Under the pieces are notes generated by a model, which had not been told where the DNA came from, made no database searches, and was given only the letters and a program-made list of their open reading frames with translations. A DNA stretch of 64,000 bases from Apus apus (Eukaryota; Chordata; Aves; Apodiformes; Apodidae), in assembly GCF_020740795.1 (NCBI RefSeq), contig NC_067287.1:12353501-12417500 (forward strand), read 5' to 3'. Shown piece after piece: positions 23,701-38,700 of this stretch. Numbering within the stretch: position 1 is the first letter of the stretch; every line of letters begins with the position of its first letter. Both the position numbers and the translations under genes were made by a program.

Positions 23701-26700
23701 TTCCGCTAGTTGTCTTAGTTCTTTGTGTCTGTTAGAACCATATCTTATTAAAAGGCAGTATTTTTGCCTTGCATTGTCATGACTCCATTTGACTAATATC
23801 AAGTGACATGGTAGTGTTGGGTCTAATTGGAAATTTAACTGCAAATGGAGGCATCCCTGCTAATGCAGTGATGTGGAACAAATGTCTGCTTTTAGCAGCT
23901 TAGGAGGACTTAATGTCTCACTATTGGGAGCTTAAATGAAAGGGTTGCCACTTGTTTAGTGCTGTTTAAAGCTGTATGTTACAGGCTTTTACTGTTGTAT
24001 GCCTATCACCAAAGTTGTCTGATGGAGCCAGACCTGTTAAGAACCCAATTTCTGTAATAGCTTCATAAATATAAAAAAGTCTAGCCTTCACATCAAAATA
24101 GTGTACCTGAATTTTGGAGAGAATTCTGTTTGCTCTTAGTTGATGGAGTTGGTCCAATTGCACCAACTTAATTAAACCAAAACTCCCCAATGGACAGTGT
24201 ATCTGTGCAGGTTATCTGTTTTAATTAAGAGTGCTGTGGGCAGAATGATCCTTGGACAGATGCTGGGGTACACTCCTAGCTTTTTATATTAAGATTCTGG
24301 AGAAGATAGTTGTGAACTTGGTTTAACTGAGTCATTCAGAGGAGCACTGTGGTGGTGTATCCTGAGGAATGAAGGGTGCCACTCATACACTGCTATTATG
24401 TGCATGGCTGGTCGTCTTGACCTCCAAAAAGAATTTCTCTCACACTGCTTGGATGTTGTGTACAAAGTAGAAACTACTCGAAGGTTTTAGGAGGTACCTG
24501 CTCTTACAGATTGGAATGTTTTTCTTTTGTCTGACTGGCTAAAGCTTTTCTTTCAGGCCTGCATAGGTGGCTTTCCTGATAGTCTGTCTGCCTGCCTCTT
24601 CTATCTCCTGTCCCTTTAGGTGTTTGGAAAGTTGTTACCTGTATAATGTTGCTGGACAGTGAGTAAGTTATGGGAGTAAGTGTGCTTGTGGAAGACTATC
24701 AGCTCCAGTCCCTGTCTAGATCTGAGCTTTCTTGTAATTTTTAAAGAGCTCTGCTTCTTTGTTGCTTGGGCCCTATTATCTCTGGGCAATTTAATCTTTC
24801 CTTCCAGAATTTCCTGTTCTAGTAAGTGAGCTTACAATTAATAAGAAACTTTTTGCAAGCAGAGGGGCATGTACAAAGAAAGGGCAGTGGTTCTTGTTTG
24901 GAAACTTGCACCCAGAAGTGATGTGATGGGAACTGGTATTAAAGATGAACGGGAAGGCAGGAGCTGACATCTTGGGCCAAATAACAGTGCTCTTGGAGGT
25001 AGAGAGATGAAAACCTCAATGTGTGGAAATGCTAGAGAGGGGTAGGGGTTTGGAGAGGATCATCCTAGCCAAGGTAACAGGGTAAGACAACTCCCTCTAC
25101 AGCAGTCATGACAGAAGTGGGGCTGAGCTGGAATATTTGGCAAAGCTGGAAGGGGCAGGATATGTGAAAGTAGAAAAGTGACCTACTGAAAACCACATGA
25201 GAACTTCTAGCTGTTTAGGACAGATGGAAAAGGCTGGATTTTAGGTCTGCATGAAATACTTCAAGGTGAGACTTACTATATGTGAAAGGTATCCTTCAAG
25301 TTCCTAGGCAGGGAGAGATCTTAATTGAGTGTTAGGTACTAGCATGGTCTTTTCTCAGCTGCTTACCCTTCACTGTGCTATCATTGAGGTCTTTGGGGCT
25401 GATGGTAATTGTTATCTTACAGGCATCTTTCAAAGAGTTTTCTGGTGGCTGTTTTCAGGAGGAAGCGGTGTGTGGGAATTGTAGCAGGAGAGTGCTGTAG
25501 TTGAGGCAAACACAGATGAGCAAGAGTTGGTTACTTTTACTGAATATAAGTAATGTGAAAGGTGCTATGAGGGTTGTATGGGTAATGTGTTTGTCTGTGG
25601 AAAACAGGTTTCTCCTGATGTAGTAGTGAAATCATCTAGGTCATGTGAGTCTTACAGGTTCCACGGTTCTTTCAGCTAACATAAGGGAGGGAAATTAAAT
25701 GAAACTTGACTTAGAGAGGAGAGGCAGGATGAATTGCTGGAGTTTGTAATTGTTGCTCTGTGTGGATACTCCAGACTCCTGTGTTGTTTTTTTCTGTTTT
25801 TAACTGGAATCCAAATTTATTGCTACTGTTTTGCAGGAGTGCATTTAAAAGCTGTGCTTGGGATGTATCACACACTTACTGAGGAAGTCTGGGGAGCTGT
25901 GTAAGTGGCCATGTCTCAGAGAACTAGTTGTTGTGCAGATGGGATAGCACTGGTGGTTCAGGAGGCCTGGATAAAGCTCTCTGGGAAATCTGAGCAGATG
26001 TGTGAGAGCTGGAGAAGAAGACAGCTGCTGATCTGAGGAAAGATGGGGATGTGGGGGAAGGATGAGGGTGAGAGACTCTGCTTTCCCTGTGGGGAGATAC
26101 ACAGTAGTGCATGTCATATGGCAGTCTGAGAGGAACAGGGCAGGATAACAGGTTCTGGTGTGCCTTTTTAAACTAGGGTGAGGTAAGCACAGGCAAAGAA
26201 GAGTCTAAGGGCAGGACTTTGAGCTGGTGGTCATCAGGGTGGGAGGTGAGCCAGAAACAATTTCTGGGAGGTCAAGGAGATTACTAGAGTCTGTTTATCT
26301 TCCTTCTGTTTACTTAATTGCTCTCAACAGTTGTAGTGACTGGTATCTTTAAGCTGAGAGGGTGGAAATGAAATGTGTTACTGGAGGTTGCTTTCTGGGG
26401 ATCAAAAAGACACTTGTGATAAGTGAGAGCAGCAGTTCTGGTAAGTGAATGTATGCCAGAAAATGGCTCTGCAGCTGAACTTGGCTGAGCAGCTGAAGCA
26501 AAAATGCTCTAAGAGCTGCCTTTTTCTAATCAGGAAAGGTGGGGTAGGGTTGGAACAATGGGAAATCTGGTAATTAATTAGCAGCCAGATCCTGCTGCCA
26601 TTTTCAGACAAATGCCAACTGATGCAATGTGCTGCCTAAAGCATCCAGAGATGGGATGTAATTTTGGATGAACACCAAAGCTAATGTAGGGGAAAAATGT

Positions 26701-29700
26701 GTCTGAAGTTTTAGTTTTAACTCTTGAAATGCTTGTAATAACATCTATGCTGGTGTTACTTGAGTGCATATTAATATGGATTAATTTCCACTTTAAATCT
26801 GTTTCTTAGGGAAGTTTTTATGTGGGAGACATTCCTTTGAGGCTAATGTTTGATAATGTTTGGTAATGGGGGGGAACTAATCTTGTTTACTCTTCTTGTT
26901 ACAAAAGAGTATGAGATTGACATTTAAGATTTTCCCACTACCCCTATTAAACCTTTTGAATCTTGCTTCCTTGTGATCATTTTTGTGGTTTTAAAGTAAA
27001 AACTTCGTTAGTCTTTTATTGTCAACTGTGAATTTCTATCAGAAGTTTTTATCTTTCATGCCAGTTACTGTGGCATTGTGTGAATGTGGCATCTCTGAAA
27101 TATGCTGTTTTGTATAAAGCGTTTACAAAGTAGAAGATGGTAAAAAAATTCCCGTGCTTTTGCTAATTTTTATACTGCTGCAGGAATTGATAAGAGAACA
27201 ACCCAAGCCTTTTCTGGTTGTTTGCAGTCTGGCACCAGTTTCCCACCTTTGGTCTTTGGGCCATGTGGAATTAAGATTGTTTAGGGAGCTATAAAAGATA
27301 ACTTGAAGAAAGTGAGGCTGTTGCCTATGGGCTTACATTTGCTCTCTAGAGATCCACATCTGTACTAGAAAGTATGTAGAAGGTGGACATTTCAGGAGCT
27401 TGAAAATGATTGTATGTGAATCTTGAGGTGGGGAAGTCCTTTTTTGGCAGATAAGAAAAATATCTGACTTTCTGCATGTTACTGTGGTATATGCCATGTT
27501 TGTTTCTGTAACAAAAAATAAGTTGTTGGTCAGAATTCTTCATTCTGATCTTTTCCCTTTATTTGATTTGAAAATCTTAAACCAGGTTAAGCCCTAACAC
27601 TACTCCAGAAGAAACTGTTTACTCACAGAAAATAATTGGTTTCAGTGCAGGAGGAACTAGTTGGGATTTCATGACCTGTATTGCATAGAATTTCAGAATA
27701 ACTGACCTATTGAGCCCCTTCTGCTTCTAAAAATCTTTTATGGGTGCAAATAACGTAGGGCAAAGAGATCATGGTCTTTGCTGGCTGTGTTATTTCATGT
27801 AGTTTGATGATAGGCAGATAATGCTGTTTTCAATCAGGTTTTTCCTCTCATCCTTGTTTCATTTGTCCTTCTCAGATCAGTGGTATGAGAAGGATGTTCC
27901 CTCTTCCAGAAAATACTTGTTTCTGCATTTGGTTATTTTGGAGGAAGCTTAGAATCTCGTTTTACTGGAATTGTTGTTATAGGTTGTTATAGGTTGTTAT
28001 AGGTATACATGTAGCTGAGAAGAGCAGCTGGCTCACCAGCATTACAAGCTGGATTGTGATTTGGAATCCAGGCTTTAGTGAAGGAGAGTCATTGCGCAGA
28101 ATGTTATTTGCTTGAGTCAGTGCTGGTTGATTCACCAGAGTGGTTGTCCCTGATCAGATTTGTAGAGGGTTACTGTTCTGTGGCAAACAGCTAAGAATGA
28201 GGTGTTTGGAAGAGTCCATAAGAAGATAGTTGATTGTCCTAAGACCTGCTGTTGGGTCCAGATTCTTGCAAGAACTTGAGGTGCATTCTGCTTCCTTTGA
28301 ACTGGGGGCTGAGGCTTGGCAAGGATTGAACCCAAGTAAGGCTGAAAGGGGTCCATTGCCATGAGATCATAATCTCTTTCTTGCTGACAGGTTCAGTGTT
28401 TGTGGATGACACACTTAAGGTGCATATGGATATTGTTTTCATCTTTGTACCTGTCTGTTTTACATCTCTGCTGTTCAGTGCTCATTTTGGGAACAGTTGC
28501 ATACGTGAGATCTTATTTTTTCTTTTATCTAGCATCAAAAGATTAAAAAGAAACTTGAAAAGAAGCATATGCTCTTCATTTGACTTGCACAGCTAATTTT
28601 TTCCTTAATGCAGTGAGCTCCAGGTTTGATAAAAGCAAGTTTGTGCGCATGCACCAGGAGTCCTCAAGGGGAGAGTTGGGGAGGATAAAGGTTTCCAGAG
28701 GAACTGTAATATCCTATTTTTTTTATAGTCTTTTGTTAGTAATGAGCGGTAAGTGATATGTCTGCACTATAGACAGTTGAACCTCACATTAGTCTTTATA
28801 TAGTTTTCTAGGCCTAGTGGATCTTGGACTGTGGTTATGTCCCAATGCCTTGTATAGTGACTTCTTTCAGCAGGGACTCTGTCTAGAATATTTGGGTTGA
28901 AGCATTTAATGGATTCCTTCAGAGCAAGTAATGCTGTTTGATGTTTGATGCCTAAAGCCTTGATTAAAACTATTCTGTGTATACAATTTCCTGGAATTTC
29001 TACTTATTAGGAGGAACCCTGTTCTCCGCTGATCTTGGAAGATTTGATTTAGAAATATTTAATGCATATTTTTTGCTACATTTACTGTAAGTAGTTGGTT
29101 TGGAGATTCATTGCTTTTTCTGATTGGCATAGTTAATAATACACGTATCCCAAAATCTTTGATGCTAGATCAAAAGAGAGAAAATCATTTTGGAAGGAGG
29201 AGATTAATATAAATTCTGTTGTACTCTTCATCCAAAAGGATCTGGAATTACTTTTCATATGAACAGAATGGCTAAACTCATCATTGAAGCTTGCTGTTGT
29301 ACCTGCTTGAACAGTGAGCTTGGCACAAATGGATTGTTTTCTGTCAAGGGAATTGTATTGCTTTAAATACTGATGCCATGTTCTTTAGTCACCAGACATT
29401 AAGGCTGAGGTTGTATTTAGTTCCTAGTTCACAGAAAAAGTAGCAAGGCAATCCTACAGGGAAAATTTGGCAATGGGCTAGTGAATTGTAGTACTCCTTG
29501 GCCTCTGAACTAGTAATTGGGCTGCCAGTGGAGTGTGGAGCAGGTCTGGAAGCTCAGCCCCCAGCACATGGAATGAGTGGGAGAATGACAGCTCTCACCT
29601 TGGGGCTGTGCTAGAGGATAGGGCCCTGCTGCACCTGATGTCTTGCTGAGCTGTCCTTGTTTCAGTCGTGCTGGTCCTGATGGCCATGTGCTCCTGTGGC

Positions 29701-32700
29701 AGGCAGGTGTCATAAGTTCATGGTAGCTAGGTGCCTGCCTGATGTCCTTCCTCTCTTTACAAGCAGAAACTTGTTCTGATTCTTGCTGGCAGCCGGAATG
29801 GTCCTTTGCTGTGAGATACAATGTTTTCCAAACTGTGTTAGCAGACAGTCTCCTCTTTAATTAAAACAAAAGCAAAACAAACAGTAAAAACAAGGCTAGA
29901 CGTGAGTTAAGACTGTGCTTCTCTCTTGTTTCCTTGGACTTGATTTGAAGTTTTCCACACAGTATTTCTGGAGTTACAGAAATAAGCCCTTGTGTAACTT
30001 GGATATAAAGTGTTGCAGCGTACTTGCAGTGTACCCTGCTCCCCTTCTGCCCTCTGAATGGAAAAGAAAATGCACTGAAGTTATGGGTGCTTGCCGAAAC
30101 AGTAGTGGAGAGGTTCTTTCTCACTGTCCCCTGCTTCACGTGAAGAAACTTTTCCTTCTCCCGTTTGCTTCACCAGCAGTTGCATTAGTTAGCTTGGCTA
30201 ATGGCTACATTGCTCTTGCTCTGCCTGCAGTCTCTGCCCTCCACAGCTCTGGCCAAAGAGCCCAAAGCTTTTGTGTACCATGCTTGTGTGGTAGCTCTGA
30301 TTTGACTGAACACCAGAGCCTGGCATGTGGTGTTGTCACCTCCATTTGGAGGAAGAGGTGCATAACCAGTCTTAGGAAAATGCTTGCACCAGACATGATG
30401 AGAGGGAGCCCACCTCAGTCTGCATGACTGAATTAGACTGGCAGGGAAGGGAACTTGGTAGTAGAGAGGAAATCCCTGGATAATTTTCACACTTAAGTTT
30501 CTGTGAAGCTATAAGTCACTCCCAAAAGAATGGAGACTGCTCCACAAATTCCGGTTGAGAAGAAAAATTCCTTGCTATGTGCAAGAGAGGCTGGATGGTT
30601 TGCTTACTAGTCTTGCTGCTTTAGAGGTAAAAGCACGATTAAACTACTGTAGGTGGGTTTTGTGTGCATCTAAAGATTACTATTACAAGTTAGATGCCAT
30701 TTGCCTGGATTGCTGAACTGTGAGCAGCTGAGTGGGAACTGGGTTTCTGCTTGTGAACAGGCTTGCTGGGAAATCAGGTGCCCTTGCAGGCATTATCTCC
30801 AGGGGAAAAGGTGTTTTCTCTCTTGCTTGTATATTCAGGTGCTCTAGCTAATGCCACATGCAGATGCTTCTTCTTCCAGATTAATGTTGTCTTGTTCCCC
30901 CAGGTCTCGAGAAGGCTATTTAAAGAAGGGAGAAGTGTATTGGCAGGATTTGGTTGCTGAGTCTTGTCTGTTTACTCCAGCCTTCAGACTACTGCATTGA
31001 ATTCCCTCAGAAGCTGCAGTAAAGGCTTAGTTGCTGCTGAGCTGGTGGCCTTAGCAGCAGTTAATTGCGATTATGCCTCCAGTATTTTGGGCTCTTGGGA
31101 AATAACTAGAGGGCAGAGCCTTACCATTTCCCCCTCCCTGAATGTATTGCATAGTGTAGGTATGAAAGAAGAAAGCTTCTGTTGTAGATCTCTGTTAGCC
31201 AACTAGTTCTGCTCCCAGCCTGACCTGTGAAGGAGCTGTGTGGATTTTGTTTAATGTCAGTTTAGAGGAGAGAAATAATGAAGAATGGCTAATACTGAAG
31301 AGCCTGCCATTGACTCTTAGCTTGCAGCAAACCCTTCTTCCTTCTTTACTTGCTGAGGCTATAAAATAGAGGTGTTAATGACAAAATCCAGGTTTGAAAA
31401 CCACAGGTCTGTACCACAATGAGGGTTTTCTGTGTAGGAAGTCAGAACAGCAGTCCAGCGTATTTGCAGGGTAGCTCATGAGAGTTTTTTGTACCTTGCA
31501 GACATCAGCAGACTTTTCTTGGTATTTCTGTCCCACTTGTAGTGTTTGCAGGCAAAAAGGAGACACTGCCCCTGCCGGTAGCCTCCTGTTCTCTGTGATG
31601 GAGAAAGGAAGAAGACACACAGTTCTAGCAGCAGTGCAGAGTGGCCCACTTGCAAATCTCTAGCCCTTTTTGTTTGTATGTTTTCAGGGGAAAGCTCTGA
31701 AGAAAGTGTTGGAGCATTCAGGGACTACATATAGCTTTTTAGGAAACCTTAACCATGAGCTAAACTGTATTTTCTTCCCTTGTGGTTTTAAGATGAATGG
31801 GTATTGCAGTAAAGTGATACAAGTGCTACATGTTAATGTGTACAAATAGCCTCTGGTAATGAATGTGTTTTGGTGGTCTCTGCCTTTATGGTATTCAGGC
31901 TATCCATAGAAAAAAAAGCTCCTGAGATAAGGTTTTAAAATAAAGTTTTTGTTTCCAAGTAACTTTTTTCCATTTTTTCCCCTCTTTTTCCTGTTTCCAG
32001 TACTGTTTAATATCTTCACTTGTATGAGGATCAGCGAGTCTGTTTGCACGGCCTAGGAGCACAGGTTGTGAACCTCACAGCTTGAGTCAGGATATGTACG
32101 AGGCTCATTCTTCATGCAGGAACTGGGCTGTTGCAGACTTGGGTTCAGCTGACAGCTCTGCCACTGGCTGGCAGCATACAGTGTCCAAGTGTATAATGTC
32201 TTTCCTTCTTCTTGATTCTCTGTTCTTTTGGGAAAATATGTGCTTATTAAGTTCAGGATACTGGTTGTGTAAGGCCATTGTAGTGATTTGAAACTGGGAG
32301 CTGATATCAAGACCTGTAGCTGGAGAAGGATGCCCAAGTTAAGATCAGCTTGTTTCTTACCCACTCCAGAGCCAACAGCTAAGGATGATGTGTGAGTGCT
32401 TCTCAGCATAGACCTTGCCTTGAGGTTTCATTCAGTGGTGGATCTCAACTACATAGAGGGAAGACACTTAGATATTGTAAAGCTTGGGAAATAATGAAAA
32501 TTCCCTTTTTGACATACTTTTGTACAGTTCACTTTAAACTTGTCCCTAATGAGCTAAAATACTATAAGCCTAAAGTGAATTTTATATTTGAGTGGCCTGC
32601 GGACTTTTTTTATGAGGTTTAGCTCACTTAGTTCTATAAGTGGGTTCAATTTAATTGCAGAAAGGCTGCTCTGTGTTTTTTCTGACTTCAGTCTTGCTGT

Positions 32701-35700
32701 GGCAGAGCAGCACAACTGAGTCACAGTGAGACTGAAGCTGGTACAAAGTATGCTGAATAACTAACCTTGATCCCGTTCATGTGGTGTCCAGCATGTGTGG
32801 TCTGTGAAGTTAGATGTATGGGGTTATTAGAAAACTGTTCTGAATAGCCCAAAGTTTATTAGGACCTATTGTTTGCTGTTGAATAATGAATGTCAAGTAT
32901 GAGGAATTTTATTGGGTCTTGGACCAGCGCAGCGCAATAGAATCCAAATGCCTGCTTGCATCTTGCTTGCGGGAAGGAGGAAGCTCTTTCATGTTCTCTG
33001 TGAGTGAGCACTTGCCTAGCTTACTCTGCCAAGAAATCTCATTACATGTATGTTTCATAATTTTTAAAACTGAACCCAAAATAAGTTTTTTGTCAAGAAA
33101 ATTTTATTTGTGTTTGTTTAAGTTGGTGTCATTGGTGTAGTGCAGGGAAAGAAAGGATGGCTATGGTTTGGGTGTCAGAAGAGGGAGTCTGAGGTTCAAC
33201 TTAGCCTTTTAGTGCTTTGTGGTTGTACATAAATCTTGAGTTAAGCCAGTGTTGGAAAGTTTTGTTAACAAGAGTGTCAACCTTACCCTGGGGAGTAACT
33301 TGTAATTTATGTCTACAGTGGATTGCTAATAAAAGTCTATTGTCAGTTTGCCTTCTATTGTTCACAAAGGATGTTTACCAACTAGTAACGTAAGTTACTT
33401 TGCTGATACTGTATTTCTAGGCAGGGAGGAACTTTTGAGGCTTTATAGGTATTGTAAATAAGGGACTTCAGGAAATAGTTAAATCCAGTTTCTTGTTCAC
33501 AGAAGGCAACCAGATGTCTTCTGTCAGATGTTAAATCCAACCAATGGTTAAAATGCATCCTGTGAAAATTGCAGAGCCTCCTGAATTAGTCTGTTCCAGT
33601 GCCCTTCTGCTCTTCATGCTTAATTTCCTTTCTAGCTAATCTAACAGGTTTTCTCTTTTATCCTTCTGAAGGATATAGGAAAAGTTGATCACCACTCTTG
33701 TTCAAGCCCATGCTAGCAAAGTCTCTCCAGTGTAGTTTCTGCCAGAGGCTGGTAGTTTGTGCTTTGTTCTGCAGTGCATTGGCAGAATTTTGTCTGTGCT
33801 AAGTATCCTCTAATTGCTAGATCTAGTGTGATTCCAGGATAAGGGCACACTGTTCTTTCATCCCAGAAAGGTGATAAGTAATTGAAGGGTGGAGAACAAT
33901 CAGCTCCCTGGCCTGTAGATAGAGCTGCTCAAGGGCAGAGGCCTTGCTTATGCCTTTCTTAGACTGAGGGATCATGTGCCGTTGGAGGTGCAACACTTTC
34001 ATTATTGAATTAAGGAACCTGCTAAATGAATCTTTAGCCATTTTACACTAGCTGCCCTGGCTTCTAGCTCCAGTTCTGTGTCAGTGTCATTAACAGAGAT
34101 GTGGGAGATAGGGGATGAAGCTTTGAAGACTTTGTAGGCAGAGATACTTGTGGTCTCTAGAAAGGCACAGCATGTGGCAGGGAAAAGAGCACGCTGGCAG
34201 ATGGGAGTGAGTGTAGCTACAGTCATATCAAGGAGACAGCATTGTGAAGCTTTGTGCTGTGGTAGACAAGAAGGTCACAATGTTGATTTGTCACCCTGGG
34301 TAGGAACTTCTGCTGTGATCAAGAATGTGATGATATGAATTAAAGGCATTTCTGGGGAAGGGGATCAGTAGAAGATGGTAGAATTGATCTGTGTGCACAG
34401 AGAATTTTGCTCTTGGAGATAGAGCCCAAGTCAGTCTCCTCTGAGTGAACTTATTGCATTTACAGCCTGGAAAGAACAGTGGAGAAGAGAAATGTTCTTG
34501 GAGGCTTGCAGCAGAAGAGTCCTGGACAAGTCAGTTGGGCTGTAGTTTTCCTTGGTGGTCATTGTGCTTATAAAGTGTCTTACAGCAATCTGAGATACAT
34601 GGTAGAAGTAACTGGTGATGTTAATAGTGCTTTGGTCTGTTACTGTGTATTAGCAGTATTCAGTATCCATTCCTTGATGGAGCAACCTTTTTGGTGTTCC
34701 TCCTTAGTTTTGCAGCCTGAGGAAGGGCACACTTCACGTGTTCTCTGAAGCTGATCTGCAACACACTGCTGTCTTGAGAGATGCTGAATGCACACAGGGA
34801 GAGCTTGAAAGGAGTGAACAATAGCATTTAGGCCTGCCTCAAAAGAAGTTTCTGAACTGCAGTTGTGAGCAGAAAACTGGCTTGACTTTTGCTCTTCTGC
34901 TTTAACTTGGTGGGGCTGGAGAGCTGTGGTGTCTGTCAAGCTCCCTCCTAAGCATGGCACATGCTGGGCTTGCTTTTTGCTTAGCTTGGTTGTGTGGCAG
35001 CTATGTTCAGGTAGCAGGGGCCACAGAGATTTGAAGTTAGAAATCCTCCAGCCATGGTCTGACAATTACTGCTAGGTTCTTCTGTAGGGCCTTTATCATA
35101 TAAACCTGTCTTTCCTTGGACTTAACGAAAACCCAGAACACTGAAGGTATGAGAGGCACTGTTGTGATAGGGCCCTGATGGGAAGTGCAAGTATTGGATC
35201 CTACTTGAAGTGACTTTCAGGCTTTTACTGGGTGGGCACAGTAGTAAAAAACATTCTCTGAAGTCTGTTTAGGCAGGATGTAATTTGTAGTAGAAAACAG
35301 CTTACCCCTATGTTGCTTTCTGTCAGCTGGCTGGGTTGTTGGTTCTCCACTCCAGAGGGCTGAATTAAGATCTCTTCTGATGTTGTTTGTTAACCTTCCC
35401 AGGCTTAGTGCAGTTTGCCAACTGCTGTCAGCTCAAGTTGCAAGTGCTCTGGGTAGAGACAGTTCAGACCCAGAGATGAAGAAGACCTGACCAACGGCTT
35501 GGGAAGCAGACCTGGGAGCCTAATCCTGGCTCTGCTGTAGGCCTGTTTTGTGGTGCTCAGAGTCAGCTGGGAGTGTACCAGTTTCTCTGTAAAGTTGGAC
35601 ACAAAACCTCCTTTTGTCCTTGCAGAGACAGTGTAGGCTACAAGGGTGCTATTTGCCTACATGCTACTTTACACAGGCAAAAAGAACAATACAATGGGTG

Positions 35701-38700
35701 TTGGTTACTATTATATCCCTTCTCAAACCATCCTGATAAGGGATTTTAGACTAAGTTCTGAGGAGCAGGGACTTAGGTTGTTTTCCATGGATATTTTGCC
35801 TGAGACCTTGTGTTTCTTGCTGGGGATAAAAGCAAACTGTTTATGCTGCCAGATCCTGCCTTCTAGTTCTAATAATCTACCGATCAAGGAAAATTTTAAG
35901 GAAAAGTAATGCAACTGAATCTGTCTTGCAAAATAAAGTTTCTGCTCTCTTGGGTTATTTAACAAGTCACTTAAAAAAATTGTCAAGGCATATGTAATGT
36001 TAGCACATACCCAGGCAACTCTTTGGTCTACTAAATAGATCATATGATCTTTAAATTAGCTTAGTAGCTAAAAATCTATTTCTAGAATTATTTTTTCCCT
36101 ATCTAATACAATTTAGGTGACCTTTAAGGTCTGAGTTAAGTCATCAAATGGTAGAAGTATGCAGTGACTACAGCTTCCCCTGTTCTGTTTCTGGGGAGCA
36201 TGATGTTAGTGCAGACAGCTGGCTTCGGATTCTGGGTTTATGCTAGTCTGATGGGTCAGAATCTGGCCCACAGCAGCAAATCTGAACTCCTTGCCTTTGA
36301 TTAAAAAGTCAAGATAAATCAAAAAACAGTGCAGAGCCTGCGCATCTCTTGCAGTCCTTTAAAGAAAAGAGTTAATGAATCTTCTCTGTACTTCTGTGTT
36401 GCTTTGTGTTTGTGGCATTATCTTTGATGTTTGAATTGGAAGTCAAGGAATAGAATGTATATATGTGATCTCAAAAAATTTCAAATCCTTTAAAGGATGG
36501 AGGAGAAATACCTTTAAATGGTGATGTGAGTGTGCAAGTAGCTCTGTATGGTTTTTTTTTCCCCTGCATATATAGATAGATTTCAGGCTGAACTTCATTT
36601 GTAACTGGACTGCATGCTGGCACAGTCCCAACACTGCAGGCAGATGTGTATGAAGTAGCCAAATAATACTTTCCAACATACAGACTGTACTGCTAGACCT
36701 CAGTGTGACAAGTTTATGATAGTAATAACATTCTGTAGTTCCAGATGAGGATATGAAAGTTCTTGAAAAAAACACTAGCTTATATTTACTATCTTACTAG
36801 AGTGCAGGGAAGTGCAGTTAGCTTACAGAGATGGAGGGTAAGAACAGATGTAACTGTAGCTGGATCCCCCTCCTAATCAGTTGGTGGTATTTGTTTTGTG
36901 GAAGATTTAGCAACTGATGTAGTTGCCTTTTCTTACAACATGTGTGCAGAAACCAGAAGCAGCAACTTGATCTCTAACCTGCACCACAATCACTGGTATC
37001 AGGAAAGCATGTTATGTTTCTTGGTGTTATCCTCAGGCATCATCATGTCTTAACTCCTCTTTCTCTACATGTTGTTTTCTAGTCTGACATAGCTACTATC
37101 TGTGAAACTCAATCTCCTGTTCTTCTGAAATACTGTCTGCTGTAGACTGTAAAAGACTTGGAGGCAGCTATCCCTCTTCCTTCCTAAACAAAGTTGCTGT
37201 TGACACGGACTGATAGAGTAGTAATTGGAACCTATCACTGTGTATAACTTTGAACTTTTTAATTTTATCAGATTATGTCAAGTTAAACAAACCCTTGTAG
37301 ATAAATAAGTCAAAAACCCATTGCTGTTTCTTCACTGAAAAGAGTGTACCAAGTCCTGCTATGGCTGGAAATACTTGAACTTGACATGTATGTGCTGAAT
37401 TTACTACCTAATCCATGTCTCAGGTCCTTTATACCTTCATGAAAGCCTATTGAAGTCCAGAATTGTCATGGATCAGATCACATAGCTGGAGATTATTTGT
37501 AGAGCAGGATTTAAAAAAAATACTATCAGTTCTGCTGTTTCACAGTGTGCCAGTAAGATCATATTGTTAGTGACACAGAAGTTAGTTTAATCAATTCATG
37601 AATTGACAGGGCTGCTTCTAGCTAGAATATACAAAACTATTTCAAGATTAATGAACATGTGAAGTCAATGACAGCTTAAGTCTTATATATTAAGAATCAA
37701 ATCAAATGCTTTGTAGAATTGTGACCAACCTGGTCTAGTTTTGAGCAGTGGGGTGGGTGTAGTGTTGGACTATTTGGTCTCTGGAGATCCTGTCTAGCCT
37801 GTTTTTATTGGTGGGCCCTCTTCTTATGCTAAAGAGCTGTTGTGTCTTTTTATGCTGTGCAGAATGTGCAGGAGGGCTGGATGGAATGGGAGTAAACATT
37901 CTGGCATCCTTTTCAGGGCAGGTTAACAATATCACATTATCTTGTCCACCATTGTGAGTGTGGTGTTTCAGAATTCACAAGACACCAGGTCTTGGTTCTG
38001 GGAGTTCTCGGAATGACTGCTTCCCCTTCTGTCTAAAAGATATTGCTTAATACTAATGGGGCACTTCAGTTTTGAGTAGTTGCCTCAAAGTCAAGTAACC
38101 ACTTGTCAAATTGCAGCAGGAAGGCTTGCACGACTTTCAACCTGTATGAAAAGAAAAAGACAGCATAGGACAAAGCAGTCTCAAAGATGTGAAGGGCACA
38201 TTTTTATAGGTCTTAGTGCTGCTGATTTCTGTTTGAGCTGTCACCTAGTCTGTGCTTTCAAAAACTCCAACAAGCCTCCCTTAGGATCTTGAAAACAAGA
38301 CAATTAAATTCTGCCTTTGAACCTGCTTGTGGTGACGGGGGGGGTACCTGAGTCTTTTGAGTCTCTTCCATGGCAAATTACAAATATTTCTACATTTCTT
38401 AAAACCAAAACCAAATAAACCACCAAAACCCAAACCTGTTTATTTTAACTAAAATAAACAATTTGAATAATAGCTGTTCCATTCCCCTTCTGAGGTGAAA
38501 TGTGACCTGCATCCAGCAGGTTACATTTTTTTCTTCAAGGTTATTTTCAGTGTTGCTTCAAGTTTCTGCAGTGTTGGGGTGAGAAAAGCCCCTCCCTCTC
38601 TGAAACACGACGCAGCCTCTTTTTTTGCTAAGGTATATTAAAATTCTTAAGTTTTCACGTTTTTTTAGTGTGCTGTGCTATTAACTGCTTGCATAAATAT

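Noticed and set aside
27684..27740. CATAGAATTTCAGAATAACT resembling a CR1 tail
   Set aside because: Similarity stops after about 20 bases; too weak to call a repeat.
29915..30427. 170-codon plus-strand open frame in intron 2
   Set aside because: It is overlapped by open frames on the minus strand, has no recognised domain and no initiation or splice support. It is consistent with chance in 64 kb read in six frames.
34640..35065. 141-codon minus-strand frame
   Set aside because: It has no recognised family and overlaps another open frame on the plus strand. Probably chance.
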